From positions 17,331-81,330 of the forward strand of contig JACRHJ010000035.1 of the NCBI GenBank assembly GCA_016212105.1: 64,000 bases of DNA, written 5' to 3'. A program made the position numbers and the translations under genes. The notes beneath the pieces were generated by a model that saw only the letters and a program-made list of their open reading frames with translations, made no database searches and was not told the origin of the DNA. Below are positions 16,159 to 24,330 of this stretch, piece by piece (positions within the stretch are counted from its first letter, which is position 1; each line of letters opens with the position of its first letter). The DNA comes from Nitrospirota bacterium. GTDB taxonomy: Bacteria > Nitrospirota > JACRHJ01.

Positions 16159-17643
16159 ATGAGTGAGAACGAGGAGATGAAGCCGCTTAGGAAGATTAGT
16201 GATGAGGAGTTGAAGGCTGTCCTTGCGGAGCATAAAAGGTGGTTTGCAACCAAGGGCAAGAAAGGAACGCAAGCCGACTTTTCAAATTCAGACATACAGA
16301 ATATAGACTTACAGGGCGCTAACTTAGAAAAGGCAAACCTTTGGGGGGCAAACCTCTGGAAGGCCAACCTTGAATCGGCCAACCTCCAAGGGGCCGAGCT
16401 CAGTGATGCCAACCTAAGTCAGGCTACCCTCAAGTGGGGCAAACTCAGCGGCGCAATCCTCCAGATGGCCAAACTCAGCGGCGCGAACCTCCAAATGGCC
16501 AAACTCAATGGGGCAGACCTAATACTGGCGGATATTCACGATGCGGACCTATTGCATGCCGACCTTCAAGGGGCAACACTCTACAGGTCTAACCTCAAAA
16601 GAGCAATTCTTTTCGAGACCAACCTTTACAGGACTAGACTCTCTAAGGCCAATCTCTATAGAGCTAATCTCGTAGGGGCAAACCTCGTAGAGGCAAACCT
16701 CGTAGGGGCAAACCTTGAAGGTGCAAACCTGAATAGTGCAAAGTTCACCACGCGCGAGGAGATCGAACAATTTGACAGGGAACAGGCAAAGAAAGAGAAT
16801 GATAATGCAAGGAAAGACAATGAAGGAGCGGAAGAAATTACTCGTCCACAATTTCCTGACTTCCTACACGCCAAACTCAACGGTGCAACTCTTATAAACT
16901 GCAACCTCAAGTACGCGAGAAACCTCTATGCCGGTCAGCTCGCCGGCACCGACCTGACCGGCTCAACCCTCCCCGAGCATATCACATGGGAACCCGGCCT
17001 GGAGTACGTAAAAGAGTCGGCCATATCCACCAATAAGACCTATTACGTTCTGTTGGGCGGTTGCGCATACTCGGCTCTTGCAATAGCCACAAAGGCCAAG
17101 CATTCGACAACCAGCACTACGCAGCAATCCGATAAGCCACTAACTCTGCCAGTAATCAATAGCCCGGTTGAAATGGCCGACTTCTTTGTTTTTGCACCTG
17201 CGGTAATCTTCCTGATACACCTATATTTTCTTATCAAACTTCAAAACGTGTGGCGCGGTCTGAGCAAACTACCTGCATACTTCGAGGACGGACGTCCATT
17301 GTATGACAGGGCATACCCTTGGATATTTATAAGCCTCGCACGACCTCTCATTCCGTTACTCAGAAAGAAGGGCGACCATCCCCTCGACCTCTGGTTGCAG
17401 ATATTTGCCGCAGTAGTAATGGCTTGGGTGGTCGTCCCTGTAACACTCTACTATTTCTGGCGTGAATATGTTTTGAACTTTCCAAGCCTTGATGCAAATT
17501 ATCAGATCGGGATATTTGGGATAAACGTGTTTGTGAGCGTTCTCTTTGGCTACTTGGCAGTTGCCACGCTTAGCGGGTACAGTTTATGGGAGCGCATCAA
17601 AGTTAAAGCGATAAGCCTCAAGGACAGACTCGCCCATCGTTAG
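16159..17643 (+). CDS. Pentapeptide-repeat protein with C-terminal membrane domain
   Basis: About 494 aa. After a short N-terminal helix ('LKAVLAEHKRWFATKGKKG'), residues 45-200 consist of A(N/D)LxxA pentapeptide repeats that fold as a right-handed quadrilateral beta-helix. A charged insert ('FDREQAKKENDNARKDNEG') separates them from two or three more repeats. The C-terminal 190 residues hold about four hydrophobic segments ('FFVFAPAVIFLIHLYFLIKL', 'IFAAVVMAWVVVPVTLYYFW', and two others). 'LSKLPAYFEDGRPL' recalls a known family of membrane-linked pentapeptide proteins. The ATG at 16159 has 'gggaagg' upstream. Base composition is visibly more AT-rich than the neighbours, suggesting transfer. 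Function unknown. Confidence 0.85.
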   Translation: MSENEEMKPLRKISDEELKAVLAEHKRWFATKGKKGTQADFSNSDIQNIDLQGANLEKANLWGANLWKANLESANLQGAELSDANLSQATLKWGKLSGAILQMAKLSGANLQMAKLNGADLILADIHDADLLHADLQGATLYRSNLKRAILFETNLYRTRLSKANLYRANLVGANLVEANLVGANLEGANLNSAKFTTREEIEQFDREQAKKENDNARKDNEGAEEITRPQFPDFLHAKLNGATLINCNLKYARNLYAGQLAGTDLTGSTLPEHITWEPGLEYVKESAISTNKTYYVLLGGCAYSALAIATKAKHSTTSTTQQSDKPLTLPVINSPVEMADFFVFAPAVIFLIHLYFLIKLQNVWRGLSKLPAYFEDGRPLYDRAYPWIFISLARPLIPLLRKKGDHPLDLWLQIFAAVVMAWVVVPVTLYYFWREYVLNFPSLDANYQIGIFGINVFVSVLFGYLAVATLSGYSLWERIKVKAISLKDRLAHR

Positions 17644-17660
17644 GCCACCTGAAACACAAA

Positions 17661-17695
17661 CGGCCCGCCTCCTTCCGGAAGCGGGCCGCATAATC
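17661..17695 (+). terminator. GC-rich hairpin after the pentapeptide gene
   Basis: Arms 'cggcccgc' (17661-17668) and 'gcgggccg' (17681-17688) with 'ttccggaa' inside. There is no clear U tract, so it is only a candidate terminator. The following 17700-17810 holds C/T-rich intergenic repeat sequence and no gene. Confidence 0.35.
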
Positions 17696-17816
17696 CAAAC
17701 TCCCCTTCCCTCTTAATCCCCCCCTCTTAGTCTAAGAGGGGGGCTGGGGGGCGTTATTACCTATTATTTTTCCTCATCCCTTCGTCCGGGAGAGGGGCCG
17801 GGGGCGAGGGTCTTCC

Positions 17817-18056
17817 CTACTGCACCACAGTCCTGTCTATCATCTTGACGAAGTCGCCGGTCGGTGCCATGTTGTCGGCCGGGGGCTGGCCGGTCTCCCT
17901 GCGTATCGCCTTCCTCTTGCACCTCTCGGACTTCTCCTTGGACTGGCAGAACATCCTGACCCAGCCCGCCTTGATGACCTCGGAGTTCCCCTTGAAGTTG
18001 TTGAAGAACCCGCACTTTTCCAGCAGCTCGCAGCTCTCTTCCATGATTGCCTCCAC
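17817..18056 (-). CDS. Small cysteine-containing hypothetical protein (79 aa)
   Basis: 79 aa with Cys in 'ESCELLEKCGFF', 'VRMFCQSKEKSERCKRK', and a Pro-Asp-Asn-rich end ('GQPPADNMAPTGDFV'). The spacing of four Cys could bind a metal or an Fe-S cluster. I recognise the general pattern of small conserved proteins in Deltaproteobacteria but no assigned function. The start may be the Met at 18056 or the internal Met four codons later. It is encoded just downstream of the HAMP pair on the same strand. Confidence 0.65.
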   Translation of the reverse strand: MEAIMEESCELLEKCGFFNNFKGNSEVIKAGWVRMFCQSKEKSERCKRKAIRRETGQPPADNMAPTGDFVKMIDRTVVQ

Positions 18057-18142
18057 GTTGATAGTGAAACCCCATGTATTAGGTTACCTGTTGTCTGGAA
18101 TTTTAGTTTTCTCGCGGGCGATTGTCAACAGAAAAGTGACCA

Positions 18143-18739
18143 CTACCCTTCCGCCCTCTCAAGGGTGAACGCCTTCAGGGACTTCCTGAGCGCGGCAGTC
18201 CTGAGCCTCATCCTGCGCGCGGCGGCCCCCAGCGCCTCCATGTCCGCGCCGTCCGCCCTCTCAAGCTCCCTGGCCGCGGCCTCCGCCTTCGCCACCGCCC
18301 TTGCGACATCGGCGAGCCTCGCCCTGTTCGCCTCGATCATCTCATTCATCGTGCGTTCCAGGCCGGGGAACTCGTCCTCGTTCCCCAGCTCCATCCGGAA
18401 GTCGAGGTGTCCGTCCCGGAGCTTCCTCATGCCGGAGGCCATGTCCCGCGCCATCCTGTCCGCCTTCCGGGAGTACCGCATGGAGAGGTAGCCTATCATG
18501 CAGACAGAGAGGATGAAGAACGCGAGGTTCACCTGGAGCGCGACAGGCAGCATCACGTCGCCGGTGCTCGATATGTCGAGGTGCGTCCTGTATAACCGGG
18601 ATTCTAGGCCGGAATAGACGTAATATACCATCGTGGCCGCTGCGGCAGCCATGCCGAGGATGTACACGGCCATGTACAGCCCTATGAACCGCCCCTGGTA
18701 CTTCCTGTTGATAAGGTAGTTCCTGCGCTTGATCTCCAT
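18143..18739 (-). CDS. Two-TM HAMP-like membrane protein without output domain (second of pair)
   Basis: 198 aa with two transmembrane helices (about 19-41 and 68-88) around a short extracytoplasmic loop. A HAMP-like segment follows ('RKADRMARDMASGMRKLRDGHLDFRMELGNEDEFPGLERTMNEM') and then a charged coiled coil that stops without any kinase, GGDEF or methyl-accepting domain. It resembles the input half of a chemoreceptor or sensor kinase. The gene starts 11 bp after the similar gene upstream, so the two form an operon. They may dimerise or modulate another sensor; that is inference. Confidence 0.75.
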   Translation of the reverse strand: MEIKRRNYLINRKYQGRFIGLYMAVYILGMAAAAATMVYYVYSGLESRLYRTHLDISSTGDVMLPVALQVNLAFFILSVCMIGYLSMRYSRKADRMARDMASGMRKLRDGHLDFRMELGNEDEFPGLERTMNEMIEANRARLADVARAVAKAEAAARELERADGADMEALGAAARRMRLRTAALRKSLKAFTLERAEG

Positions 18740-18750
18740 GTCGTGTCACC

Positions 18751-19320
18751 TCACACCCTGAACCGGTTGACCGTCTCCCGTATCTCCCTAAGCCCGTCGC
18801 TCATCCTCGGCAGCGCTTCGGCCATCGCCCTGTCCGCGCCGGGTCCGGATGCGGCAGCCTTCTCAAGCCTTACCGCCTCCCTGCCGAGTTCCTCGGCGAG
18901 TGCGTCCGCCTTTGCGAGCCTCGCCCGGACCGCCTTCACCGCCTTGTCCATCTCCTCGGCCACATCGGACATCTCGTCCAGCCTCCTGAGCCTTACGTCC
19001 ACGGAGAAGTCTCCGCCCCGGAGTGACTCGGCCGTCTTCTCGAAGCGGTAGACTGGCCCCGACACCCTGTGCGACATCAGAAGCGACGCCACGAAGACCA
19101 GCGCGCTGAACATCACGAACAGGGCGAGGCATATGGCCGCCGCCTGCCCGAGTGACGTGTCGCGGGTGTCCTTCAGGATGTACAGCGCGCGTGCGTACGA
19201 GCCGCCGAGCGGCCTGCTCATCACGAGGTAGAAGACGGCGTTGGACGCGGCCAGGCCGATTAAAAGGTAAAATGCAATCTTCCAGGTGAGCACATGGTGG
19301 GACCGCCTTCTCTTTTCCAT
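18751..19320 (-). CDS. Two-TM HAMP-like membrane protein without output domain (first of pair)
   Basis: About 189 aa from the ATG at 19320, which has 'ggagg' 10 nt upstream; the track start is longer and lacks a site. Two transmembrane helices (about 13-33 and 60-81) flank a periplasmic loop. They are followed by a HAMP module ('HRVSGPVYRFEKTAESLRGGDFSVDVRLRRLDEM') and a coiled coil. No signalling output domain follows. It is a paralogue-like partner of the next gene, with which it shares a promoter. The 'GPVYRFE' HAMP start matches many deltaproteobacterial receptor-like proteins. Confidence 0.78.
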   Translation of the reverse strand: MEKRRRSHHVLTWKIAFYLLIGLAASNAVFYLVMSRPLGGSYARALYILKDTRDTSLGQAAAICLALFVMFSALVFVASLLMSHRVSGPVYRFEKTAESLRGGDFSVDVRLRRLDEMSDVAEEMDKAVKAVRARLAKADALAEELGREAVRLEKAAASGPGADRAMAEALPRMSDGLREIRETVNRFRV

Positions 19321-19376
19321 CGCATTCGCGCCTCCTGATAAAAAAACGAAGTGCCCTGGCTGGTGCGGTTGATATA

Positions 19377-19404
19377 AATATACTATACTGCGCGGATTTG
19401 TCAA
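19377..19404 (-). promoter_or_regulatory. Promoter for the HAMP gene pair
   Basis: On the minus strand TTGACA (19404-19399), 16 bp spacer, TATATT (19382-19377), about 57 bp before the ATG. Both boxes are at or near consensus. Confidence 0.6.
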
Positions 19405-19441
19405 AAGACGGGCTGGGAGACATAAGAAGAAGGGAGAACAC

Positions 19442-19615
19442 CCCGCCTTTTTGGAAAAAGGCGGCCCAAAAACTATCGACGGTTGTTATTAATCCGGCAA
19501 CCAAACAGGCAGACTTCCTGGACCCCGTGTCAAGCACGGGGCGACGAAAAATTACAAGTCATTCCCGCCCCGGCTTTAGGCGTACCGGGGTAAACTCCAG
19601 CGGGAATCCAGTGAC
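19442..19615. repeat. Intergenic repeat cluster
   Basis: Contains the GGCCGCCTTTTT hairpin (19442-19473), the 'gaccccgtgtcaagcacggg' palindrome (about 19513-19546), and a 'cggctttaggcgtaccgggg' unit (about 19563-19612) like those at 32097, 50869 and 55459. The 73-aa ORF at 19398-19619 is a translation of these repeats. Confidence 0.7.
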
Positions 19616-19670
19616 TTAATATAGCATTGTCTGGTTGAGCTATATATTTGCCCAATTAATAAGAGGCGCA

Positions 19671-20069
19671 TTACAACACTCGCATGAGGAGCCCCTGGGC
19701 CTCGGCGACGACCGTACCGTCGTCCTTGACGCCAACGGCCTCGGCCTCGATGGCGCGACCGGACTCCTTCGTGAGCCTGCCGGTCACGGACATCCGCTCG
19801 CCGACCATGAGGGGTCTCTTGAACCGCACGGTCAGCCGGCCGGTCACGGCGTCCATCCCGAGCGAGAACGCGAGCTTGGTCATTGCCTCGTCGAGGACGG
19901 CCGATATAAGCCCGCCGTGCACGACGCCCTCGTAGCCCTGGTGTGTCTTTTCGGGTACGAACACGGTCGTTATGCTCCGTGCCTCCCTGTCCAGCTCGAA
20001 GACGAGCCGGAGGCCGGCCGGGTTCTCCCGGCCGCAAACAAAGCAGTGGTGGTCATCTTTAAGCTGCAT
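19671..20069 (-). CDS. PaaI-family hotdog thioesterase
   Basis: 132 aa from ATG 20069, preceded by 'aggaga' at 5 nt. Hotdog-fold acyl-CoA thioesterase-like protein: 'CFVCGRENPAGLRL' at the N-terminus, then 'VHGGLISAVLDEAMTKLAF', the PaaI/UPF0152-type active-site helix with the catalytic Asp/Glu, then 'GRLTVRFKRPLMVGE'. It probably hydrolyses a CoA thioester in the cytosol. The substrate is not evident. The gene is alone, between repeat-bearing gaps. Confidence 0.85.
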   Translation of the reverse strand: MQLKDDHHCFVCGRENPAGLRLVFELDREARSITTVFVPEKTHQGYEGVVHGGLISAVLDEAMTKLAFSLGMDAVTGRLTVRFKRPLMVGERMSVTGRLTKESGRAIEAEAVGVKDDGTVVAEAQGLLMRVL

Positions 20070-20109
20070 TGGTTCTCCTATAATATATGTCGCCTCGAAC
20101 GATAAAACC

Positions 20110-20380
20110 AACCCCCACCCCAGCCCTCCCCCTTGCAGGGGGCGGGAGATTCGTCGAAGCCCTTTATAAAATTCTTACTCGAATCTTCCCCTCCCTCTCA
20201 GGGAGGGGATAAGAGGGAAGGGTTGCCTTTGTCTTTTGCGGCAGAGTGCCCGTGGACGAAGTGGACACTTATTTTCCTGTAATCTTTTCCCCCGCCCACC
20301 CGTCTAATAATCAAGACGGCGAAACTCCCCCAGGCCGGTAGAATACACGCAACAGCCGGAATTTTCAAGACAAACCCGGC
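20110..20380. repeat. Intergenic region with C-rich repeat arms
   Basis: The gap from 20070 to 20453 carries 'cccccttgcagggggcgg' and 'cttcccctccctctcaggga' type arms at 20110-20215. I see no convincing gene. A TATACT box near 20401 may belong to a promoter of the FecR gene, but no good -35 was found. Confidence 0.5.
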
Positions 20381-20453
20381 GCGTCGCATGCGGTACATGT
20401 TATACTGTAGTAATACGAGGGCTCACTGCCCTGCACTTTCGAGGAGGTCCAAA

Positions 20454-22820
20454 ATGAGGACGACATTATTATCTGGTCTTGCAAGACCTTTATTCATGCT
20501 TCTGGCGGCATTCGCGCTGACTCCCGCGGCGACGGCATTCCCGTCTTACGACGTGCCGTCCGGCCTCGGCAACGCGCACATCGGCTTCATGGAAGGGGAC
20601 GTCCTTTTCGACAGCCCGGACACCGACGAGTGGGCCGCGGTTACGCCCAACTTCACTCTCAGGGACGGCGACAGGCTGTGGGTCGGCGAGGACTCCAGAA
20701 TGGAGCTTATCTTCAGGGGCGGCCCTAACGCATGGGTCAACTACAAGAGCGGGCTCGACATACTAAGGATGGACGTCGGGCTGGGCGGCACGGGCGACAC
20801 GTACCACGTGTCTCTCCCGTTCGGCGAGGCGACCTTCAGGGTCGGCAACTTCAGGGAACTCGGCTCAGTGTTCCAGGTGGACACCCCGAGCGCATCTGTG
20901 CGCGCCTACGGCGCGGCCCGGTTCAGGGTGATAGCCATGAGCGACAGCTCGACGCAGGTCGGCGTGCAGGAGGGCACTGTGGAGGTGGAGACCGATGACG
21001 GCATAATAACCGTGCGGGAAGGCGACCTGCTGGAGGTTACCGCACGGGGCAGGCCGTTCATCAGCGGGCTGCCGAGGGCGGACTCATGGGACAAATGGGT
21101 TGGTTCACGCATGGGCCGGTATACGCGCGGATACGACAGCGACCGTTACCTGCCCGAGGACATCCGCTACTACTCATATGAGTTCGAGGGCAACGGCAGG
21201 TGGGAAAGCTACCCGGAATATGGTTTCGTATGGGTGCCGAGGGTTGACCCGCTCTGGTCCCCGTACTCGAACGGCCGCTGGATATGGAGCGGCGGACAGT
21301 ACGTATGGCTGTCATACGACCCGTGGTACACCCCGTTCCATTTCGGACGCTGGGCGTGGACGGCGAGGCTCGGATGGTATTGGGTGCCGCCGGGTTCGAG
21401 GTCGGCATACTGGTCGCCGGGCTACGTCGGCTGGAGCTACAGCCATGACGACGTCTACTGGGTGCCGCTCGCGCCGGGCGAGATATACTACGGGCACGGC
21501 AACTACGGCCGGAACAGCGTGAACATCATCAACATCAAGACGTACAACATCACCAACGTGTACGTCAACAGCAGGGCGCACCGCGGCGTCGTCGGGAGCC
21601 GCAGGAACGACTTCCTCGAAGGCAGGCACAAAAGGGTAGACGTCTCGGAGCGCGACAACCCGTTCGTGCACAGGGACAGGAAAGGCCACAGGCTTATCGG
21701 CAGGCAGCCGGTTGAGGAACTGAGGCCCGCGAAGAGGACATGGATGCCGGAGCCGGACAGGAAGGTCTCCGAGCGCATGAGGCCGCCCGACTGGGTAGGC
21801 GATAACGCCGAACGCATCCGGAAGGAGCGGGCGGTGGCGAGGAAGACCGGCGAGTCCGCTTTCGGGGGCGCCGACAGGCCGCGCAGGATAAAGGACGTGA
21901 CAAGGGACCGCGTGCCGGAAAGCGCCGCGTCCGGCCAGGAGATGAGGAGAGAGCGGGATTCAGGCGGGACGTCCGGCCCGGTACGGACTCCGGACAGGCC
22001 GAAGACGCTGGAGGAGCAGGGAAAAGATGACCTGGAGCGCGAACAGGGACGCTCACGCGAGGACCGCGACAGGCGCGACAGGCGGGACGATGGCCGGGTG
22101 GAGCAGCCCGGAAACGGTGAGAGAGACGGGCGCACCCGCAGCCAGGCGCCTGCTCCGGACACCGTCAGGCGAGGCGTGACCGAGCCCGAGAGACAGCCGG
22201 ACAGGCCAGGCAGGGGCGGCCGGGAACAGGGTATAGAGGGGACCGGAGCCGCGGCAGGCACCGTGATAACCCCTCAGGCGCCCGGGACGCTCGACGAGCA
22301 GGGCCGTGAGGGCCTGGAGCGCGAGCAGGGACGCGTGCGCGAAGAGCGGGAGCAGGAACGCATCCGCCGCGAAGAGCGGGACAGGCGGGATGACGGCCGC
22401 ACTGAGCAGCCGCGTACCGAGCAGCCCCGCGTCCGCGAGCCGGGGGTCGAAGAACGTAATACCCGGCAGCAGGACGTCGTGAAGCCCCGCGCGGACGAGG
22501 CACCGGCCGCGAGGCAGCCCGGCGCGTTGGGCGGTGGAAATGGCTTCGGCGGCGCACCCGAAACGGTGCCGGAGTTCCGGGGTCCCATGACGTTCGAGGA
22601 GCAGGGCAGGGAGGCGGTTGAGCGCGAGCAGAGGCGGGAGAGGGAGACACGGGAAAGCGGCAGGAAGCCGGAACCCGCGCCCCGTACCCGAGTCCAGGAA
22701 CCGGCCTCCCCGGCGGACGGAGCGCCTTTCAGCGGCGTAACCTCCGGCGGGAAAACGGAAGACGGCTCCAAAGACACGGGCCGCGAAAAGAGAAGGGACA
22801 GGCGTGACAGGCGGGACTGA
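20454..22820 (+). CDS. Secreted FecR-domain / DUF6600 protein with charged repeat tail
   Basis: 788 aa from ATG 20454 with 'gaggagg' upstream; the residues after it form a signal peptide ('LAAFALTPAATAFP'). Residues 45-200 match a FecR-type domain ('LRDGDRLWVGEDSRMELIF', 'VRAYGAARFRVIA', 'GVQEGTVEVETDDG'). Residues 250-370 are the aromatic-rich DUF6600 pattern ('YGFVWVPRV', 'WSPYSNGRWIW', 'FHFGRWAW', 'WVPLAPGE'). The last 350 residues are Arg/Glu/Pro-rich and hold three degenerate repeats starting with a T(L/F)(E/D)EQG motif. Probably extracellular or periplasmic and envelope-associated; function unknown. Confidence 0.82.
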   Translation: MRTTLLSGLARPLFMLLAAFALTPAATAFPSYDVPSGLGNAHIGFMEGDVLFDSPDTDEWAAVTPNFTLRDGDRLWVGEDSRMELIFRGGPNAWVNYKSGLDILRMDVGLGGTGDTYHVSLPFGEATFRVGNFRELGSVFQVDTPSASVRAYGAARFRVIAMSDSSTQVGVQEGTVEVETDDGIITVREGDLLEVTARGRPFISGLPRADSWDKWVGSRMGRYTRGYDSDRYLPEDIRYYSYEFEGNGRWESYPEYGFVWVPRVDPLWSPYSNGRWIWSGGQYVWLSYDPWYTPFHFGRWAWTARLGWYWVPPGSRSAYWSPGYVGWSYSHDDVYWVPLAPGEIYYGHGNYGRNSVNIINIKTYNITNVYVNSRAHRGVVGSRRNDFLEGRHKRVDVSERDNPFVHRDRKGHRLIGRQPVEELRPAKRTWMPEPDRKVSERMRPPDWVGDNAERIRKERAVARKTGESAFGGADRPRRIKDVTRDRVPESAASGQEMRRERDSGGTSGPVRTPDRPKTLEEQGKDDLEREQGRSREDRDRRDRRDDGRVEQPGNGERDGRTRSQAPAPDTVRRGVTEPERQPDRPGRGGREQGIEGTGAAAGTVITPQAPGTLDEQGREGLEREQGRVREEREQERIRREERDRRDDGRTEQPRTEQPRVREPGVEERNTRQQDVVKPRADEAPAARQPGALGGGNGFGGAPETVPEFRGPMTFEEQGREAVEREQRRERETRESGRKPEPAPRTRVQEPASPADGAPFSGVTSGGKTEDGSKDTGREKRRDRRDRRD

Positions 22821-23639
22821 CTACTCGAAGCGGGTGAATATGGCCCCGATGAACTTCATGGCGGAGACGTAGTCGAGGAGGCTTACCTCTTTGACTATGC
22901 CTCCGCCCGGCTTTTCGGCCGAGGCCTTCGAGCCGCTCGCATGTATCAGGCTCAGGCCGGCGTCGCCGGCCTTTATGATGCCGAGGTGCCCCACGACCTC
23001 GCCGACGACACGCCTCTCCGGGGCCTTGACGAAGAATATCAGGTCGCCCGTCTTCAGCTTTCCGTGCGTCTCCGGCTTTAGTATCTCGTCCTTGGGCAGT
23101 ATCGTGACGGACTCACGCCCGCGCGAGCCGGGGATGTCCGTCGCGCTTCCAAGCTCCGCGGTTATGTCCCTGCCCCACCTGCCGGACGCGGCCATGTCCT
23201 CGCCGTACTCGAACCGCTCTTCGTAGTTTGCTATACTGCCGCAGCTTATCCTGCCCCGCGTCCGGAACCGCAGGTCGAGCGCCCTGTCCGCCGCGCCCTC
23301 CGGCGTGTTCGCCTGCGCAAGCTCGACCGCGCGGAAGACCAGGTACATGCAGTCCACCCGCTCGTCGCAGACAGCCTTCTTCGTCCGGACGTACTCGCCA
23401 AGCGGGTCGACGTCGTAAGGCGCGCCGATAAACCGCTCCCCCCAGAACGCGATGCGCTCGCCGATGGGCCTTGTGTTCACCTGTTCCTGGAGCCTTGCGA
23501 TATCCTCCGCGACCGGCGGGATAAACCCGGGCCCGCCATTCACGGCGCGTCCCCCGGTCGCGCAGGCGTTAAGGAGAAGGATACATGCAACCAGTGAGAG
23601 GGACAGGCTGACAGGCCTGATGAGACGGGGTTGTTTCAT
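22821..23639 (-). CDS. Lipoprotein of the DUF1460 (N-acetylmuramoyl-L-alanine amidase-like) family
   Basis: About 272 aa. The lipobox 'LLLNAC' after a hydrophobic stretch marks a lipoprotein. The mature part reads 'ERIAFWGERFIGAPYDVDPLGEY' and 'DERVDCMYLVFRAVEL', the DUF1460/NlpC-P60-like Cys site, with the later 'VVGHLGIIKAG' and 'LIHASG' giving His positions. Such proteins cleave peptidoglycan peptides or amide bonds. The start at 23639 gives a normal signal; the track start adds 8 residues. The stop codon abuts the stop of the FecR gene with no bases between them (convergent). Confidence 0.75.
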   Translation of the reverse strand: MKQPRLIRPVSLSLSLVACILLLNACATGGRAVNGGPGFIPPVAEDIARLQEQVNTRPIGERIAFWGERFIGAPYDVDPLGEYVRTKKAVCDERVDCMYLVFRAVELAQANTPEGAADRALDLRFRTRGRISCGSIANYEERFEYGEDMAASGRWGRDITAELGSATDIPGSRGRESVTILPKDEILKPETHGKLKTGDLIFFVKAPERRVVGEVVGHLGIIKAGDAGLSLIHASGSKASAEKPGGGIVKEVSLLDYVSAMKFIGAIFTRFE

Positions 23640-23663
23640 GGTGCTCGCTTTCGGGGATGGCAT

Positions 23664-24010
23664 AGGTAATTAAGGTCATTCCCGCCTGTCCCGGACTATT
23701 GAGCGGGGCGAAAGCGGGAATCCATATTTCCCTCTCCCCTCGCGGGAGAGGGCGGGGTGAGGGGGATTCAAAGACAGGGCCGACACGCGGGGCGGCCCAT
23801 GTTTGTCATTGCGAGGAGTCCCGCGAAACGCGGGACGACGCGGCAATCTCAGACTTTGACCGTCATTCCCGCGAAGGCGGGAATCCAGGAAGTTCATAAT
23901 TCCTAGCCCCCGTGTCAAGCACGGGGCTACACATTTTAAATGAGCGGGCGCAGTAAACTGCGCCCCGACAATATCCGGATACAGGCGGATTCTTCGCTCC
24001 GCTCAGAATG
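23664..24010. repeat. Dense interspersed repeat block
   Basis: 354-bp gap. Units include 'gtcattcccgcctgtcccgg', 'tcccctcgcgggagaggg', 'gtcattgcgaggagtcccgc', 'gtcattcccgcgaaggcggg' (about 23865), 'ccccgtgtcaagcacggggc' (about 23909) and 'gattcttcgctccgctcaga' (about 23988). Nothing here looks coding. Confidence 0.75.
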
Positions 24011-24017
24011 ACACCTA

Positions 24018-24224
24018 TTATTCCACCTTGTACCCCGCCTCGACGACCGCGTCCGCCAAGTCCTCCGCGTCCACCTTAGTGTCGTCGTAGGTAACGACGG
24101 CGGTCTTTGCCGCGAGGTCCACCTTCGCGTCCTCGACGCCTTCGAGTTCCTTGAGCGCCTTGACCACCCGCATAACGCAGTGGTTGCAGGTCATCCCTGA
24201 CACTTTCATAGTCACGCTGCTCAT
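24018..24224 (-). CDS. Heavy-metal-associated (HMA) domain protein, CopZ-like
   Basis: 68-aa single HMA fold with the metal site 'GMTCNHCVMRVVKAL' (MxCxxC) and the typical end 'AVVEAGYKVE'. Cytosolic Cu(I) or similar soft-metal chaperone. No P-type ATPase is next to it. It lies 107 bp downstream of the thioredoxin/CcdA operon on the same strand, so a link to the metal/thiol module is suggested by position only. Confidence 0.9.
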   Translation of the reverse strand: MSSVTMKVSGMTCNHCVMRVVKALKELEGVEDAKVDLAAKTAVVTYDDTKVDAEDLADAVVEAGYKVE

Positions 24225-24330
24225 TATTCCTCCATCGATGGATATTGGTTGTCCCCAATGTACCCTCTCCCTTCAATGGGAGAGGGTGGCCCGCAGGGCC
24301 GGGTGAGGGTTGGTTTTCTGTGACCCGCCC

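Noticed and set aside
19398-19619. 73-aa plus ORF
   Set aside because: Translated palindromic repeats ('FLDPVSSTGRRK', 'SHSRPGF').
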